The position numbers and the translations under genes were made by a program. This document shows, in pieces, positions 42,592 to 51,559 of a stretch of DNA of 64,000 nt (within the stretch, counting starts at the first letter, position 1; the number at the start of each line of letters is the position of its first letter). The stretch spans positions 2,852,001-2,916,000 of the forward strand of contig NZ_LT629740.1 of assembly GCF_900105165.1 (NCBI RefSeq). The letters are read 5' to 3'. The stretch comes from Mucilaginibacter mallensis (GTDB lineage: Bacteria > Bacteroidota > Bacteroidia > Sphingobacteriales > Sphingobacteriaceae). Under the pieces are notes generated by a model that worked only from the letters and a program-made list of their open reading frames with translations, made no database searches and was not told the DNA's origin.

Positions 42592-44895
42592 ATGATCCTA
42601 TCTGAAAACCACCCTGCCGAAAAGAGCTTTAAATATCGTTGTTTGCTAAAAGTATTTTTATATATAACAGCTATCGTATTGACAACAAACAGTGATCTGT
42701 TTGCTCAATTACATATCGTTCCACAACCGGTTAGTGCTGTTCAGCAAAAGGGTTCTTTTAGTGTGAAAGATGGGGCTACAATTGCAGTAAATGCAGAGAG
42801 TCAAATTGTAGGAAGTTATTTACAGCAGTATTTAAAAGATACTTACCAGTTAAATGTAAAGGTTAAGAAGTACGATCAAATTCCGCAAAACGCAGCCATA
42901 CAATTAGTGAGCAAGGCTACCGATACGGTCAAAGGTGCTTATACTATGTTGGTATCCACTAAAAGCATAATCATAACAGGCAGCGGGCCGGGATTATTTT
43001 ATGGTGTGCAGTCGCTGATCCAATTATTACCTGGTACTATAAGCAAATCATTAGCCGTTCCTGCCTGCCAGGTAGCAGATGAGCCCCGCTTTCAATGGCG
43101 CGGCTTGAGCATTGATGTTAGTCGCCATTTCTTTACGGTTGATGAAGTGAAAAAATACATCGATATGATGGCGCATTACAAACTGGATATTTTGCACTGG
43201 CATTTAACCGACGATGAAGGCTGGCGCATACAAATTGATAAATACCCCCTTTTGACTGAAGTTGGTGCCAAAATAGCGTATTATGCAAAGCAAGGAAAAT
43301 TCAGAAAGCTGGATAACCTGAATGACGACGGTAGGGACGGTTTTTATACTAAAGATGATATCCGTTCCGTAGTAAAATATGCGCAGGACAGGTTTATTAC
43401 CATTTTGCCTGAAATTGAAATGCCGGGCCATAGCGAGGCGGCAATTTTTGCTTATCCGGAATTGGGTTGCAAGGATTCGACAGGCGCGGCACACCGAGTG
43501 CGCATGCTTGATCCAAGCGAATATACATTCACCTTTTATGAAAACGTACTTACCGAGGTAATGCAATTGTTTCCTAATCAATATATACACATCGGTGGTG
43601 ATGAAGCTGAGGTTACCGACTGGCTTAAAAGTCCTACTGCAGTTGCCCTGATGAAACGGGAGCACTTTACCGAACCGGGACAGGTGCAGAGCTATTTTAT
43701 TAAAAGGATTGAAAAATTCCTGAATACTAACGGCAAAAAACTGATCGGCTGGGATGAGATCTTAAAAGGCGGATTAGCCCCATCGGCTACTGTAATGAGC
43801 TGGGAAGGTGAAGAAGGCGGTATTATAGCCGCAAAAATGCACCACAAGGTAATCATGACTCCCCTGCCCCAAATGTATTTTGATGCCCCGCAGGCCAACG
43901 CCATAACCGAGCCTATCGGCTGGAACGACCCGGTAAGCTGGCAAATGGTTTACAACTATGAGCCGCAATCAAAACAATTGACGCCTGATGAAGCAAAATA
44001 CATATTAGGTGCGCAGGCCAATATCTGGGTAGAGAAAATTGGCACATATAAGCATCTGGAGTACATGATCTATCCCCGTTTACTCGGTGTAGCTGAACTA
44101 ACATGGACGCCAAAAGCCGAAAAGGATATTAAACGGTTTGAACAAAGCATGTATGCCAATTATCGCTTGTTTAATTTATGGGATTTAAATGCACGAATCC
44201 CAAATGCTGATGGATTGAAGGATGTGATCACCAATAAAAACAACTATTCGCAAACCATAACTTACCCACTAAACGATGCCCAAGTGCGGTATACGTTTAC
44301 CGGGAAGACTGATACGAATGCTGTACTTAACTCATTTCCGTTATTATTGAGATCAACATTTAAAGATAGTTTACCCATCAGGTTATACATTACCCGACCG
44401 CCTGCAAAACCTATTACACAAATTGCCACGATAAAACATGTTAATGTGCCGCAACCTTTAACAAATACGCCTGATCTGCAACCCGGCCTGGCCTACTTTG
44501 CGTACAGAACCACGTACAATAACTATCCGACATTGGATACAGCTAAAAATTTCGTAACCGGCGCATGGCAAGTGGGCGACTTTATCAAGCCATTCCCGGG
44601 TCAGTTTAACACTTGGGTTAAGTTAAACGGATACCTTAAAATTGATACGGAGGGCGATTATCTGATCACATCGGATTTTGAAAATAGTCCTTTGGTACTA
44701 CTGGGTAACCTTGTCATCATCAATAGCAATGAAAACAAATACGTTGAACCACAGGAAACAATTTTGCACCTGCAAAAAGGCATATACCCAATAGGCGGTT
44801 ATTATTTGGCTGATGCTACAAATAGTGAGCAAACGCTTATCAGCATAAAAACCACTGATGGCAAACCGCTTGAAACCTCATACCTGTTTCATTAA
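42592..44895 (+). CDS. GH20 beta-N-acetylhexosaminidase
   Basis: A 767-residue exo-enzyme. After a long n-region the signal peptide ends near DLFAQ (residue about 39). A GH20b-type domain (about 40-155, HIVPQPVSAVQ) precedes the TIM barrel, which begins FQWRGLSIDVSRHFF. The catalytic pair is D337-E338 in HIGGDEAE, where the Asp orients the substrate acetamido group and the Glu is the acid. WHLTDDEGWRIQIDKYPLLTEVGA is another family motif. The last 150 residues form an added beta domain. It cleaves terminal beta-GlcNAc or GalNAc. It lies 9 bases before the GH3 start. Confidence 0.93.
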   Translation: MILSENHPAEKSFKYRCLLKVFLYITAIVLTTNSDLFAQLHIVPQPVSAVQQKGSFSVKDGATIAVNAESQIVGSYLQQYLKDTYQLNVKVKKYDQIPQNAAIQLVSKATDTVKGAYTMLVSTKSIIITGSGPGLFYGVQSLIQLLPGTISKSLAVPACQVADEPRFQWRGLSIDVSRHFFTVDEVKKYIDMMAHYKLDILHWHLTDDEGWRIQIDKYPLLTEVGAKIAYYAKQGKFRKLDNLNDDGRDGFYTKDDIRSVVKYAQDRFITILPEIEMPGHSEAAIFAYPELGCKDSTGAAHRVRMLDPSEYTFTFYENVLTEVMQLFPNQYIHIGGDEAEVTDWLKSPTAVALMKREHFTEPGQVQSYFIKRIEKFLNTNGKKLIGWDEILKGGLAPSATVMSWEGEEGGIIAAKMHHKVIMTPLPQMYFDAPQANAITEPIGWNDPVSWQMVYNYEPQSKQLTPDEAKYILGAQANIWVEKIGTYKHLEYMIYPRLLGVAELTWTPKAEKDIKRFEQSMYANYRLFNLWDLNARIPNADGLKDVITNKNNYSQTITYPLNDAQVRYTFTGKTDTNAVLNSFPLLLRSTFKDSLPIRLYITRPPAKPITQIATIKHVNVPQPLTNTPDLQPGLAYFAYRTTYNNYPTLDTAKNFVTGAWQVGDFIKPFPGQFNTWVKLNGYLKIDTEGDYLITSDFENSPLVLLGNLVIINSNENKYVEPQETILHLQKGIYPIGGYYLADATNSEQTLISIKTTDGKPLETSYLFH

Positions 44896-44904
44896 TTTGT
44901 GACA

Positions 44905-47211
44905 ATGATGGGCAAGAGAATACAACTGTTAATATTAATGCTTGGGTTAGCCACTATAACAAAGGCACAGGTTTATAAAGATCCAAAAGCGCCGATCCCG
45001 GTACGTGTAACGGATCTTTTAAGGCGGATGACGCTGGAGGAAAAGATAGGGCAAATGACAGCTTCTGATCTGGATAAACCTTTGAATGGCGATATCGCTT
45101 ACGGTGTTTGTGCCAGTCCGTTTTTATCTGTAGGAGATGTAGCTAAACAATCTATCGCTGCAAAAAAAGAGGTGCGTAAAAAATCAAGACTGGGCATACC
45201 CCCTATTCAAATTGGCGAATGTTTGCACGGGCAACTGGCCGCAGGCGCTACCATATTTCCACAGGCCATAAACCAGGGCTGTACTTTTAATCCTGCCCTG
45301 ATTCAGCAAATGGGCTCGGTGATTGCCTATGAAGCATTATCATCAGGTGTTGACCAGGCACTATCTCCGCTGTTTGACCTCATCCGCGACCCGAGGTATG
45401 GTCGTGTTGAAGAATGTTATTCTGAAGATCCCTATCTCGTAACCGCAATGGGAACTGCCTTTGTAAGAGGCATGCAGGGCGATGCCGCTCAAAGCAGGAT
45501 AGGCATTGGCAAAGATAAAGTAATGTGTACCGCCAAGCATTTTGCCGCGTATAGTATTACCACGGCGGGCATTAACCTATCCCCTGCTGAAATTGGCGAA
45601 CGTGAGTTACGCTCTATGATATTGCCACCGTTTAAGGCAGCTATACAACAGGCAAATATCTACTCGGTAATGCCCGCTTATAACGAGATTGATGGCATAC
45701 CCGCCCATGCCAACAGCTTTTTATTGAACCAAATATTAAGAAAGGAATGGGGCTTTACAGGCTATATATTTTCTGATTATGATGGCCTCATCATGCTGAA
45801 CACCTTTCATAAAGTGGCTAAAGACAAGGAAACGGCAGCCATGATGGGCCTGAAAGCCGGTGTAGATCTGGAGTCACCACAGCCGGATGTTTATCCTAAG
45901 TTGATAGAACTTGTAAAATCAGGGTCGATCAAGGAATCATTGATAGATACCGCAGTAGCACGTATCCTTACAGCAAAGTTTAAAGCAGGCCTGTTTGAAA
46001 AGGCAGCACCTGATACATTACAACTAAAAGCGCGGGTACATACAACGCAGCATATCGCGCTATCACAACAAATAGCCGAAGAATCAATTGTACTGTTAAA
46101 AAACGACAAGCAGCTGCTGCCTTTGAACATCAATAACATAAAATCACTGGCAGTTATCGGCCCGAATGCAAACCAGGTTCAGTATGGCGATTATAGTCCT
46201 ACCCGAGATAATCTTTCGGGTACTACCGTATTGGCTGGTATTAAGGAGTTGGTTGGCAACAAAGTAAAGGTCAACTATGCCAAAGGCTGCGATCTGATAG
46301 CGAATGATAAGAGCGGCTTTGATGAAGCCATTAACGCTGCTAATAATAGCGATGCCGTTGTGGTGGTATTAGGTACTACAAGTGTGATTTTCCAGGGTGT
46401 GGGCTGGAATGGGCATTTACCTGCCAACGAACCTAAAGATCCTTTCACCTGCGGCGAGGGTTATGATGTTACCGACATTAACCCGCAAGGTGTACAGCGT
46501 GATTTGCTCCAGGCATTATACAAAACAGGCAAACCGGTGATTTTAGTATTGGTAAACGGCCGCCCATGGAGTATAACCTGGGAAAAAGAAAAAATCCCCG
46601 CCATATTGGAAGCTTGGTACCCCGGCGAAAAAGGCGGAACAGCAATTGCCAATATACTTTTCGGCAAGGTAAACCCATCGGGCAGGTTAAATGTATCCAT
46701 CCCGCAATCAACCGGGCATATACCAGTGTATTACAATATGGTAAACTCCAATAAAGGTTTTTACCATAACCCGGGCACACCTGATAAACCGGGGCAGGAT
46801 TATGTCTTTTCATCTACCGCTCCCCTGTTCCCGTTTGGTTTTGGGTTGAGTTATACCACGTTTGATTACTCAAACATAAAAGTATCAGCAGAGCAATTCG
46901 GCATAAATGATAAAATCGAAGTTAGCGTTGATGTAAAAAATTCAGGCAATGTTACGGGTAAAGAAGTGGTACAAATGTACCTCGGCAATAAAATAAACAG
47001 CGTAAGCGCGCCAGTTATGGCGTTAAAAGGCTTTGATAAAATATCATTACACCCCGGCGAAACTAAAACGGTTAAATTTACCGTATCACCTGATGATATT
47101 GCTATTTACAACACAGAAATGAAACATATAACCGAGCCCGGAACATTTGATATTATGATAGCCCGTTCGGCCGAAGATGTGGTATTGAAAAAAACGGTGG
47201 AGTTTAAATGA
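44905..47211 (+). CDS. GH3 beta-glucosidase-type glycosidase
   Basis: A 768-residue enzyme; I take ATG 44905 rather than the GTG 6 bases earlier. The signal peptide ends at TITKAQ. The TIM barrel carries the substrate loop FAAYSITTAGIN and the nucleophile Asp291 in FSDYDG. The alpha/beta sandwich domain begins near VLLKNDKQLLPL, and a C-terminal fibronectin III-like domain follows from about residue 665. It removes beta-linked glucose or a related sugar from the non-reducing end. BglX-type specificity is likely but not proven, since GH3 also holds xylosidases and hexosaminidases. It overlaps the GH92 start by 4 bases (ATGA). Confidence 0.92.
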   Translation: MMGKRIQLLILMLGLATITKAQVYKDPKAPIPVRVTDLLRRMTLEEKIGQMTASDLDKPLNGDIAYGVCASPFLSVGDVAKQSIAAKKEVRKKSRLGIPPIQIGECLHGQLAAGATIFPQAINQGCTFNPALIQQMGSVIAYEALSSGVDQALSPLFDLIRDPRYGRVEECYSEDPYLVTAMGTAFVRGMQGDAAQSRIGIGKDKVMCTAKHFAAYSITTAGINLSPAEIGERELRSMILPPFKAAIQQANIYSVMPAYNEIDGIPAHANSFLLNQILRKEWGFTGYIFSDYDGLIMLNTFHKVAKDKETAAMMGLKAGVDLESPQPDVYPKLIELVKSGSIKESLIDTAVARILTAKFKAGLFEKAAPDTLQLKARVHTTQHIALSQQIAEESIVLLKNDKQLLPLNINNIKSLAVIGPNANQVQYGDYSPTRDNLSGTTVLAGIKELVGNKVKVNYAKGCDLIANDKSGFDEAINAANNSDAVVVVLGTTSVIFQGVGWNGHLPANEPKDPFTCGEGYDVTDINPQGVQRDLLQALYKTGKPVILVLVNGRPWSITWEKEKIPAILEAWYPGEKGGTAIANILFGKVNPSGRLNVSIPQSTGHIPVYYNMVNSNKGFYHNPGTPDKPGQDYVFSSTAPLFPFGFGLSYTTFDYSNIKVSAEQFGINDKIEVSVDVKNSGNVTGKEVVQMYLGNKINSVSAPVMALKGFDKISLHPGETKTVKFTVSPDDIAIYNTEMKHITEPGTFDIMIARSAEDVVLKKTVEFK

Positions 47212-49520
47212 TAAAAAATATAAACAGCATAAAAGAAGTTCCCCTCTTGAGAGGGGGCGCGAAAGGCAGTGCGACTGCAGGGGTGTGTTCTTCATGCGGT
47301 ATAAACACACCCCTACCCCCCTCTCAAGAGGGGAATCGCGCGAGCCCTACGCTATTACTGCTTTTATTGACATTGCTTTCATTCAACTATTCCAACGCCC
47401 AATCCTACACCAAATACGTAAACCCATTCATAGGTACAGCAGAAACAGGGCATACATTTCCCGGCGCTACAGTTCCTTTTGGCATGGTGCAGTTAAGTCC
47501 GGAGACAGGTAATTTTGGATGGGATTATTGCTCTGGTTATCGTTATGAAGATAGTGTGATCACAGGCTTTGCCCACACCCATTTAAACGGAACAGGTGGC
47601 GTTGACCTGGGCGATGTGCTCTTCTTCCCTTTCCAGGGCAAAGCACCTGCAAATTTTGTAAGCGGTTTTTCAAGGTCGACAGAAAAAGCATCTCCTGGCT
47701 ACTATACCGTTGTATTAAACCGCGACAATATAAAAGCTGAGCTTACTGTATCGCCGCATACCGGGTTGCACCGTTATACTTTTAACAACAAAGGCGATTC
47801 GCATATTCTGGTGGATATCCAGAGCAGTTTAGTTGATTCCAAAGAAGAATTGGAAAGCCATCTTTTAGACGGATCGATCACAATTAATAGCAACAACTCT
47901 ATCAGTGGCTATACTTCTACATCAGTATGGGTGGATAGGAAGATGTTTTTCACAGCAATTTTCAATAAACCATTCACCGGCTATCATTTTATTGACGGCA
48001 AAAACAAAAGACGCTTGATACTTGACTTCGACAACAAAGCAGGCGGACAGGTAGAAGCAAAAGTGGCTATATCTGCAGTAAGTATTGAAGGCGCTAAATT
48101 GAATCTTTCAGAAACCATAAATAAATCCTTCGAAATCGTTAAAAGCGAAACTGTACAAGCATGGGAAAACCGCTTGAGTATTATTAAGGCTGAAGGAACT
48201 GATGATGAAAAGACCAATCTTTATACCAGTCTTTACCGCCTGTTCATCCAACCCAATAATATCGCTGATATTGATGGCAAATACCGGGGCGCGGATGGAA
48301 AAGTCCATCAATCTGCTGATAAGGTATTTTATTCAACTTTTTCCTTATGGGACACCTATCGCGCGGCACATCCCATGTACACCATCCTTTGCCCCAACCG
48401 TGACGGGCAAATGGTAGAAAGCATGCTGCAGCATTTCGACATAGCCAAAGCATTACCCATTTGGACTTTATGGGGAAAGGAAAGTTATGCCATGATCGGC
48501 AACCACTCCATACCTGTTATAGTTGATGCCAGTTTGAAGGGGATAAAGGGTTTTGATAAAGAAAAAGCATTCGCCGCTATAAAGAAAACGTTAACTACAA
48601 ACGTAAATCCAAAATACGACTGGCGCATTTATATGCGCTATGGCTACCTGCCATCGGATATAGTAAAACGTGAAGCGGTATCAAGGACATTAGAAGCTGC
48701 TTATGATGACTGGTGCGCTGCTCAATTAGCCAAAGCGCTGCACAAACAGATTGATTACGCTTATTTCACCAGGCGGTCAAAGTTTTACGTTAACCTGTTT
48801 GATAAATCAACCAACCTGATGCGCGGTAAATTAGCAAACGGCAAATGGGTTGAGCCATTTGCACATTTGGATAGTGGTCAATTAGCTATAGGGGGCGATT
48901 ATACTGAGGGTAATGCCTGGCAATATGTTTGGCAGGTGCAACATGATATACCAGGATTAATCAAGCTGATGGGTGGCAATAAAGCATTCTCTGATAAGCT
49001 GGATTCATTATTTACTATGCCGGCAAAGGTATTTGGCAAAGGATCAACGCTGGATGTTACGGGTTTAATCGGCCAGTATGCACACGGCAACGAGCCGGTG
49101 CACCATGTGGCTTATTTGTACACGTTGGCAGGCAATCCGGCTAAAACACAGCAATATGCAAGGCAGGTGCACGAACAGTTCTATCAAAATAAACCGAACG
49201 GCCTGTCTGGAAATGATGATTGCGGACAGATGTCGGCCTGGGATATTTTTACAACCATGGGCTTTTACCCGGTTAATCCGGTAGATGGCAAATTCGTTTT
49301 TGGTGCTCCGCAGATGAGGAATATGGATATTACCTTACCGAATAACAGGCATTTCATAATTCAGGCGGTAAACCTGTCGCAAGCAAATAAATATGTGGAG
49401 AGTATTAGTTTAAATGGCCGCATCTATACTAAACCATATATCACTTATAAAGATATTATGAGCGGTGGAAACTTGGTATTTACCATGACTGATAAACCTG
49501 CCGCACCAAATTTTCAATAG
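47208..49520 (+). CDS. GH92 alpha-mannosidase
   Basis: A 770-residue exo-alpha-mannosidase, probably calcium dependent and acting on alpha-1,2- or related mannosyl linkages. TKYVNPFIGTAETGHTFPGAT is the family opening, GTGGVDLGDVLFFP follows, and DDCGQMSAWD (D670-D671) is near the catalytic centre. The start overlaps the GH3 stop. The first 45 codons are odd: the signal helix PTLLLLLLTLLSFNYSNAQ is preceded by about 33 residues encoded by a palindromic repeat (47239-47335), so the signal peptide now has an unusually long, polar n-region. The convergent GH65 gene stops 3 bases away. Confidence 0.93.
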   Translation: MIKNINSIKEVPLLRGGAKGSATAGVCSSCGINTPLPPSQEGNRASPTLLLLLLTLLSFNYSNAQSYTKYVNPFIGTAETGHTFPGATVPFGMVQLSPETGNFGWDYCSGYRYEDSVITGFAHTHLNGTGGVDLGDVLFFPFQGKAPANFVSGFSRSTEKASPGYYTVVLNRDNIKAELTVSPHTGLHRYTFNNKGDSHILVDIQSSLVDSKEELESHLLDGSITINSNNSISGYTSTSVWVDRKMFFTAIFNKPFTGYHFIDGKNKRRLILDFDNKAGGQVEAKVAISAVSIEGAKLNLSETINKSFEIVKSETVQAWENRLSIIKAEGTDDEKTNLYTSLYRLFIQPNNIADIDGKYRGADGKVHQSADKVFYSTFSLWDTYRAAHPMYTILCPNRDGQMVESMLQHFDIAKALPIWTLWGKESYAMIGNHSIPVIVDASLKGIKGFDKEKAFAAIKKTLTTNVNPKYDWRIYMRYGYLPSDIVKREAVSRTLEAAYDDWCAAQLAKALHKQIDYAYFTRRSKFYVNLFDKSTNLMRGKLANGKWVEPFAHLDSGQLAIGGDYTEGNAWQYVWQVQHDIPGLIKLMGGNKAFSDKLDSLFTMPAKVFGKGSTLDVTGLIGQYAHGNEPVHHVAYLYTLAGNPAKTQQYARQVHEQFYQNKPNGLSGNDDCGQMSAWDIFTTMGFYPVNPVDGKFVFGAPQMRNMDITLPNNRHFIIQAVNLSQANKYVESISLNGRIYTKPYITYKDIMSGGNLVFTMTDKPAAPNFQ
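47239..47335. repeat. palindromic intergenic-type repeat inserted in the GH92 signal-peptide region
   Basis: Outer arms TTCCCCTCTTGAGAGGGGG (47239-47257) and CCCCCTCTCAAGAGGGGAA (47317-47335) are inverted copies. Each arm is itself nearly palindromic. An inner pair, AGGGGTGTGTT (47279-47289) and AACACACCCCT (47304-47314), forms a second hairpin. The frame stays open through the element, so it is translated. Confidence 0.85.
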
Positions 49521-49522
49521 GT

Positions 49523-51553
49523 TTATTTAACCACATAAGTTTTTTTCTCTGGCCCCACTCCTGTTATTGTGATTGATTTCCAGTTTGATGGCAGCGTGCT
49601 TTTAACCTGGGTAATTCCGTTTGGTGTAATATCCAATCCACCAAAACCCATCAATAAGCTTTGAATGATCCCACCTGCGCCGGTTGCAAAATATGGGTTT
49701 GTACCACCCTTTGTTTCAGCTATTACTCTGAATGGCGGGTTGAGGTTCGGCTCATAAGCATCCTTGAAAAAATGATATGCTTTATCGCCATTGCCTAATC
49801 TGGAGTATAACAAAGTGAAGATGGCCTGTGTCATTGCTGGTGTACCTTCGTTTGGTATCCGGCTTTCATAAAACTCTAAATCTTTTTTAACCTGTGCCGG
49901 GTCGGTTATCGTTTTTAATGGATAGGCCAGCAAATTTACATCGGCTTGCTTAATACCGCCGCCTTTATAGCTTGCAAACTCTTTAGTTACCCCATCCGGG
50001 AATTTTAATATCGGGATATTTTGCGCTACCAATTGCCAATCGGGATCAGCTTTCACGTTCAAAACCTTGGCTGCTAAAGCGGCACATTGCAAATTTGCCT
50101 TTGCCGCTGCATTGGTGAAAGCATCATTGTCTATCCCTTCGGCCCATTCATCAGCAGCTATCACGTTTTTAATGTCGTATTGGCCGGGGCCATTGCGCTC
50201 AACTCTGCTCGCCCAAAAATCGGCACAGGCTGATATGATCGGCCATCCTTTTTCCTGCAGCCATTGCTTATCCTGGGTTACACAGTAATAATTCCACGCA
50301 GCTAATGCCACGCAAGCGGTAATATGGTGTTCAAAAGGGCCACTTAATGAACCGACAGGCGTTTCCTCGGTACCATTATCCGCACTCTCCCACGGGTACA
50401 TCGCTCCCTTAAAACTATGCGCAAAAGCATTTTGCTTCGCGGCAGCAAGGCGTTCATAACGGTATTCAATTAGTGATTTGGCAATTTCAGGGTGAAGCAC
50501 TAACAAAGCCGGAAACATCCATAGATCAGAATCCCAGAATATATGCCCATTATAACCCGATCCCGATAATCCCATTGGCGATGGCGCGTAAGCTGTACCT
50601 TCGCGCGAGAATGAATATAGGTGATACAGCATGCTATGCACATCCTGCTGCGCCTGTGGTTCACCATCAATTTGTATATCGCTTTTCCAAAGCTCGGCCC
50701 AAGCTTTTGTATGCGCCTTTATCAAACCATCACGGCCCTGTAAACGGGCGAAAATGGTGAGGCGTTCTGCTTCATTTAATGGATCAGTGGTATGTGCGGA
50801 GGTTATGGATGAACCTACTACACTATAACTATAAGTTTGCCCGGCAGCTAATTCCTTACTGAACCGCATGGAATGCATATTATTATCCAGCATCTCATGC
50901 ATCAGCCTTGGCGCTAATGAATCTGCCTCATTAAATATAAAAGCATTAGAGGCGCATAATTGCAGCTTACCTGTCGGACTTTTAGCTGTAGAGGTAAGCA
51001 AACTGATACGACCTGTTGGCCCGTCAACCTCATTATAATAATTCTGCACATCACGCAAAGCGTCAGGAGTTTGCATTACACTTGCAGCGGTAATATTTAC
51101 CGTCTTTTTTGCAGTAACAGATACATCCATCAACACACAAAAAGGCAATTGTCTGAGCGAATAATAGGTGTATTTTATGGAAGCAACATCGCCATAATCA
51201 AAAGTAGTGGTGAACGAGGCATGCTGCATATCCAGTTCCTGCTTCATGTTCTTCACCTTGCTGGCATCCCAGTCATCGCCATTAAATAGCAGATACATGT
51301 TCAGCAAATTAAAGCTGTTCAGAAAATTGCTTACCCTACCCCTGCCATACATATCATAAGCACCCGCCAGCACTACATTTTTTACCTGAAATGGTTCTGA
51401 TGATGATACGATCCCTATCATACCGTTGGCAACCGTAACACCATAGTAATTTGCCGGGTCAATTTTATCGGCCTTAATTATCCATGGGTCCTGCGCTTTT
51501 ACGCTGATACAAAATAAACTCAAAGCCAATAGCTGGATTATACCTTTATTCAT
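49523..51553 (-). CDS. GH65 alpha-glucoside hydrolase, kojibiose-hydrolase-like
   Basis: A 676-residue protein with a signal peptide ending at SVKAQ. The N-terminal super-beta-sandwich spans about 20-270 and the (alpha/alpha)6 barrel about 300-620. GHIFWDSDLWMFPALLVLHP and GAMYPWESADNGTEE are GH65 motifs. The general acid is E469 in AADEWAEG. The Ser-Ser phosphate-binding loop of GH65 phosphorylases is replaced by NEGTPAMT, so hydrolysis is expected. E613 in IAETKGG stands 144 residues after the acid, the same spacing I recall for the acid and base of Bacteroidota kojibiose hydrolases. Alpha-1,2- or other alpha-glucobioses are candidate substrates. It is paired with the GH31 gene, 6 bases away. 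Confidence 0.85.
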   Translation of the reverse strand: MNKGIIQLLALSLFCISVKAQDPWIIKADKIDPANYYGVTVANGMIGIVSSSEPFQVKNVVLAGAYDMYGRGRVSNFLNSFNLLNMYLLFNGDDWDASKVKNMKQELDMQHASFTTTFDYGDVASIKYTYYSLRQLPFCVLMDVSVTAKKTVNITAASVMQTPDALRDVQNYYNEVDGPTGRISLLTSTAKSPTGKLQLCASNAFIFNEADSLAPRLMHEMLDNNMHSMRFSKELAAGQTYSYSVVGSSITSAHTTDPLNEAERLTIFARLQGRDGLIKAHTKAWAELWKSDIQIDGEPQAQQDVHSMLYHLYSFSREGTAYAPSPMGLSGSGYNGHIFWDSDLWMFPALLVLHPEIAKSLIEYRYERLAAAKQNAFAHSFKGAMYPWESADNGTEETPVGSLSGPFEHHITACVALAAWNYYCVTQDKQWLQEKGWPIISACADFWASRVERNGPGQYDIKNVIAADEWAEGIDNDAFTNAAAKANLQCAALAAKVLNVKADPDWQLVAQNIPILKFPDGVTKEFASYKGGGIKQADVNLLAYPLKTITDPAQVKKDLEFYESRIPNEGTPAMTQAIFTLLYSRLGNGDKAYHFFKDAYEPNLNPPFRVIAETKGGTNPYFATGAGGIIQSLLMGFGGLDITPNGITQVKSTLPSNWKSITITGVGPEKKTYVVK

Positions 51554-51559
51554 AATATT

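Noticed and set aside
43204..43665. 153-codon - strand open frame
   Set aside because: Antisense inside GH20, with no family resemblance.
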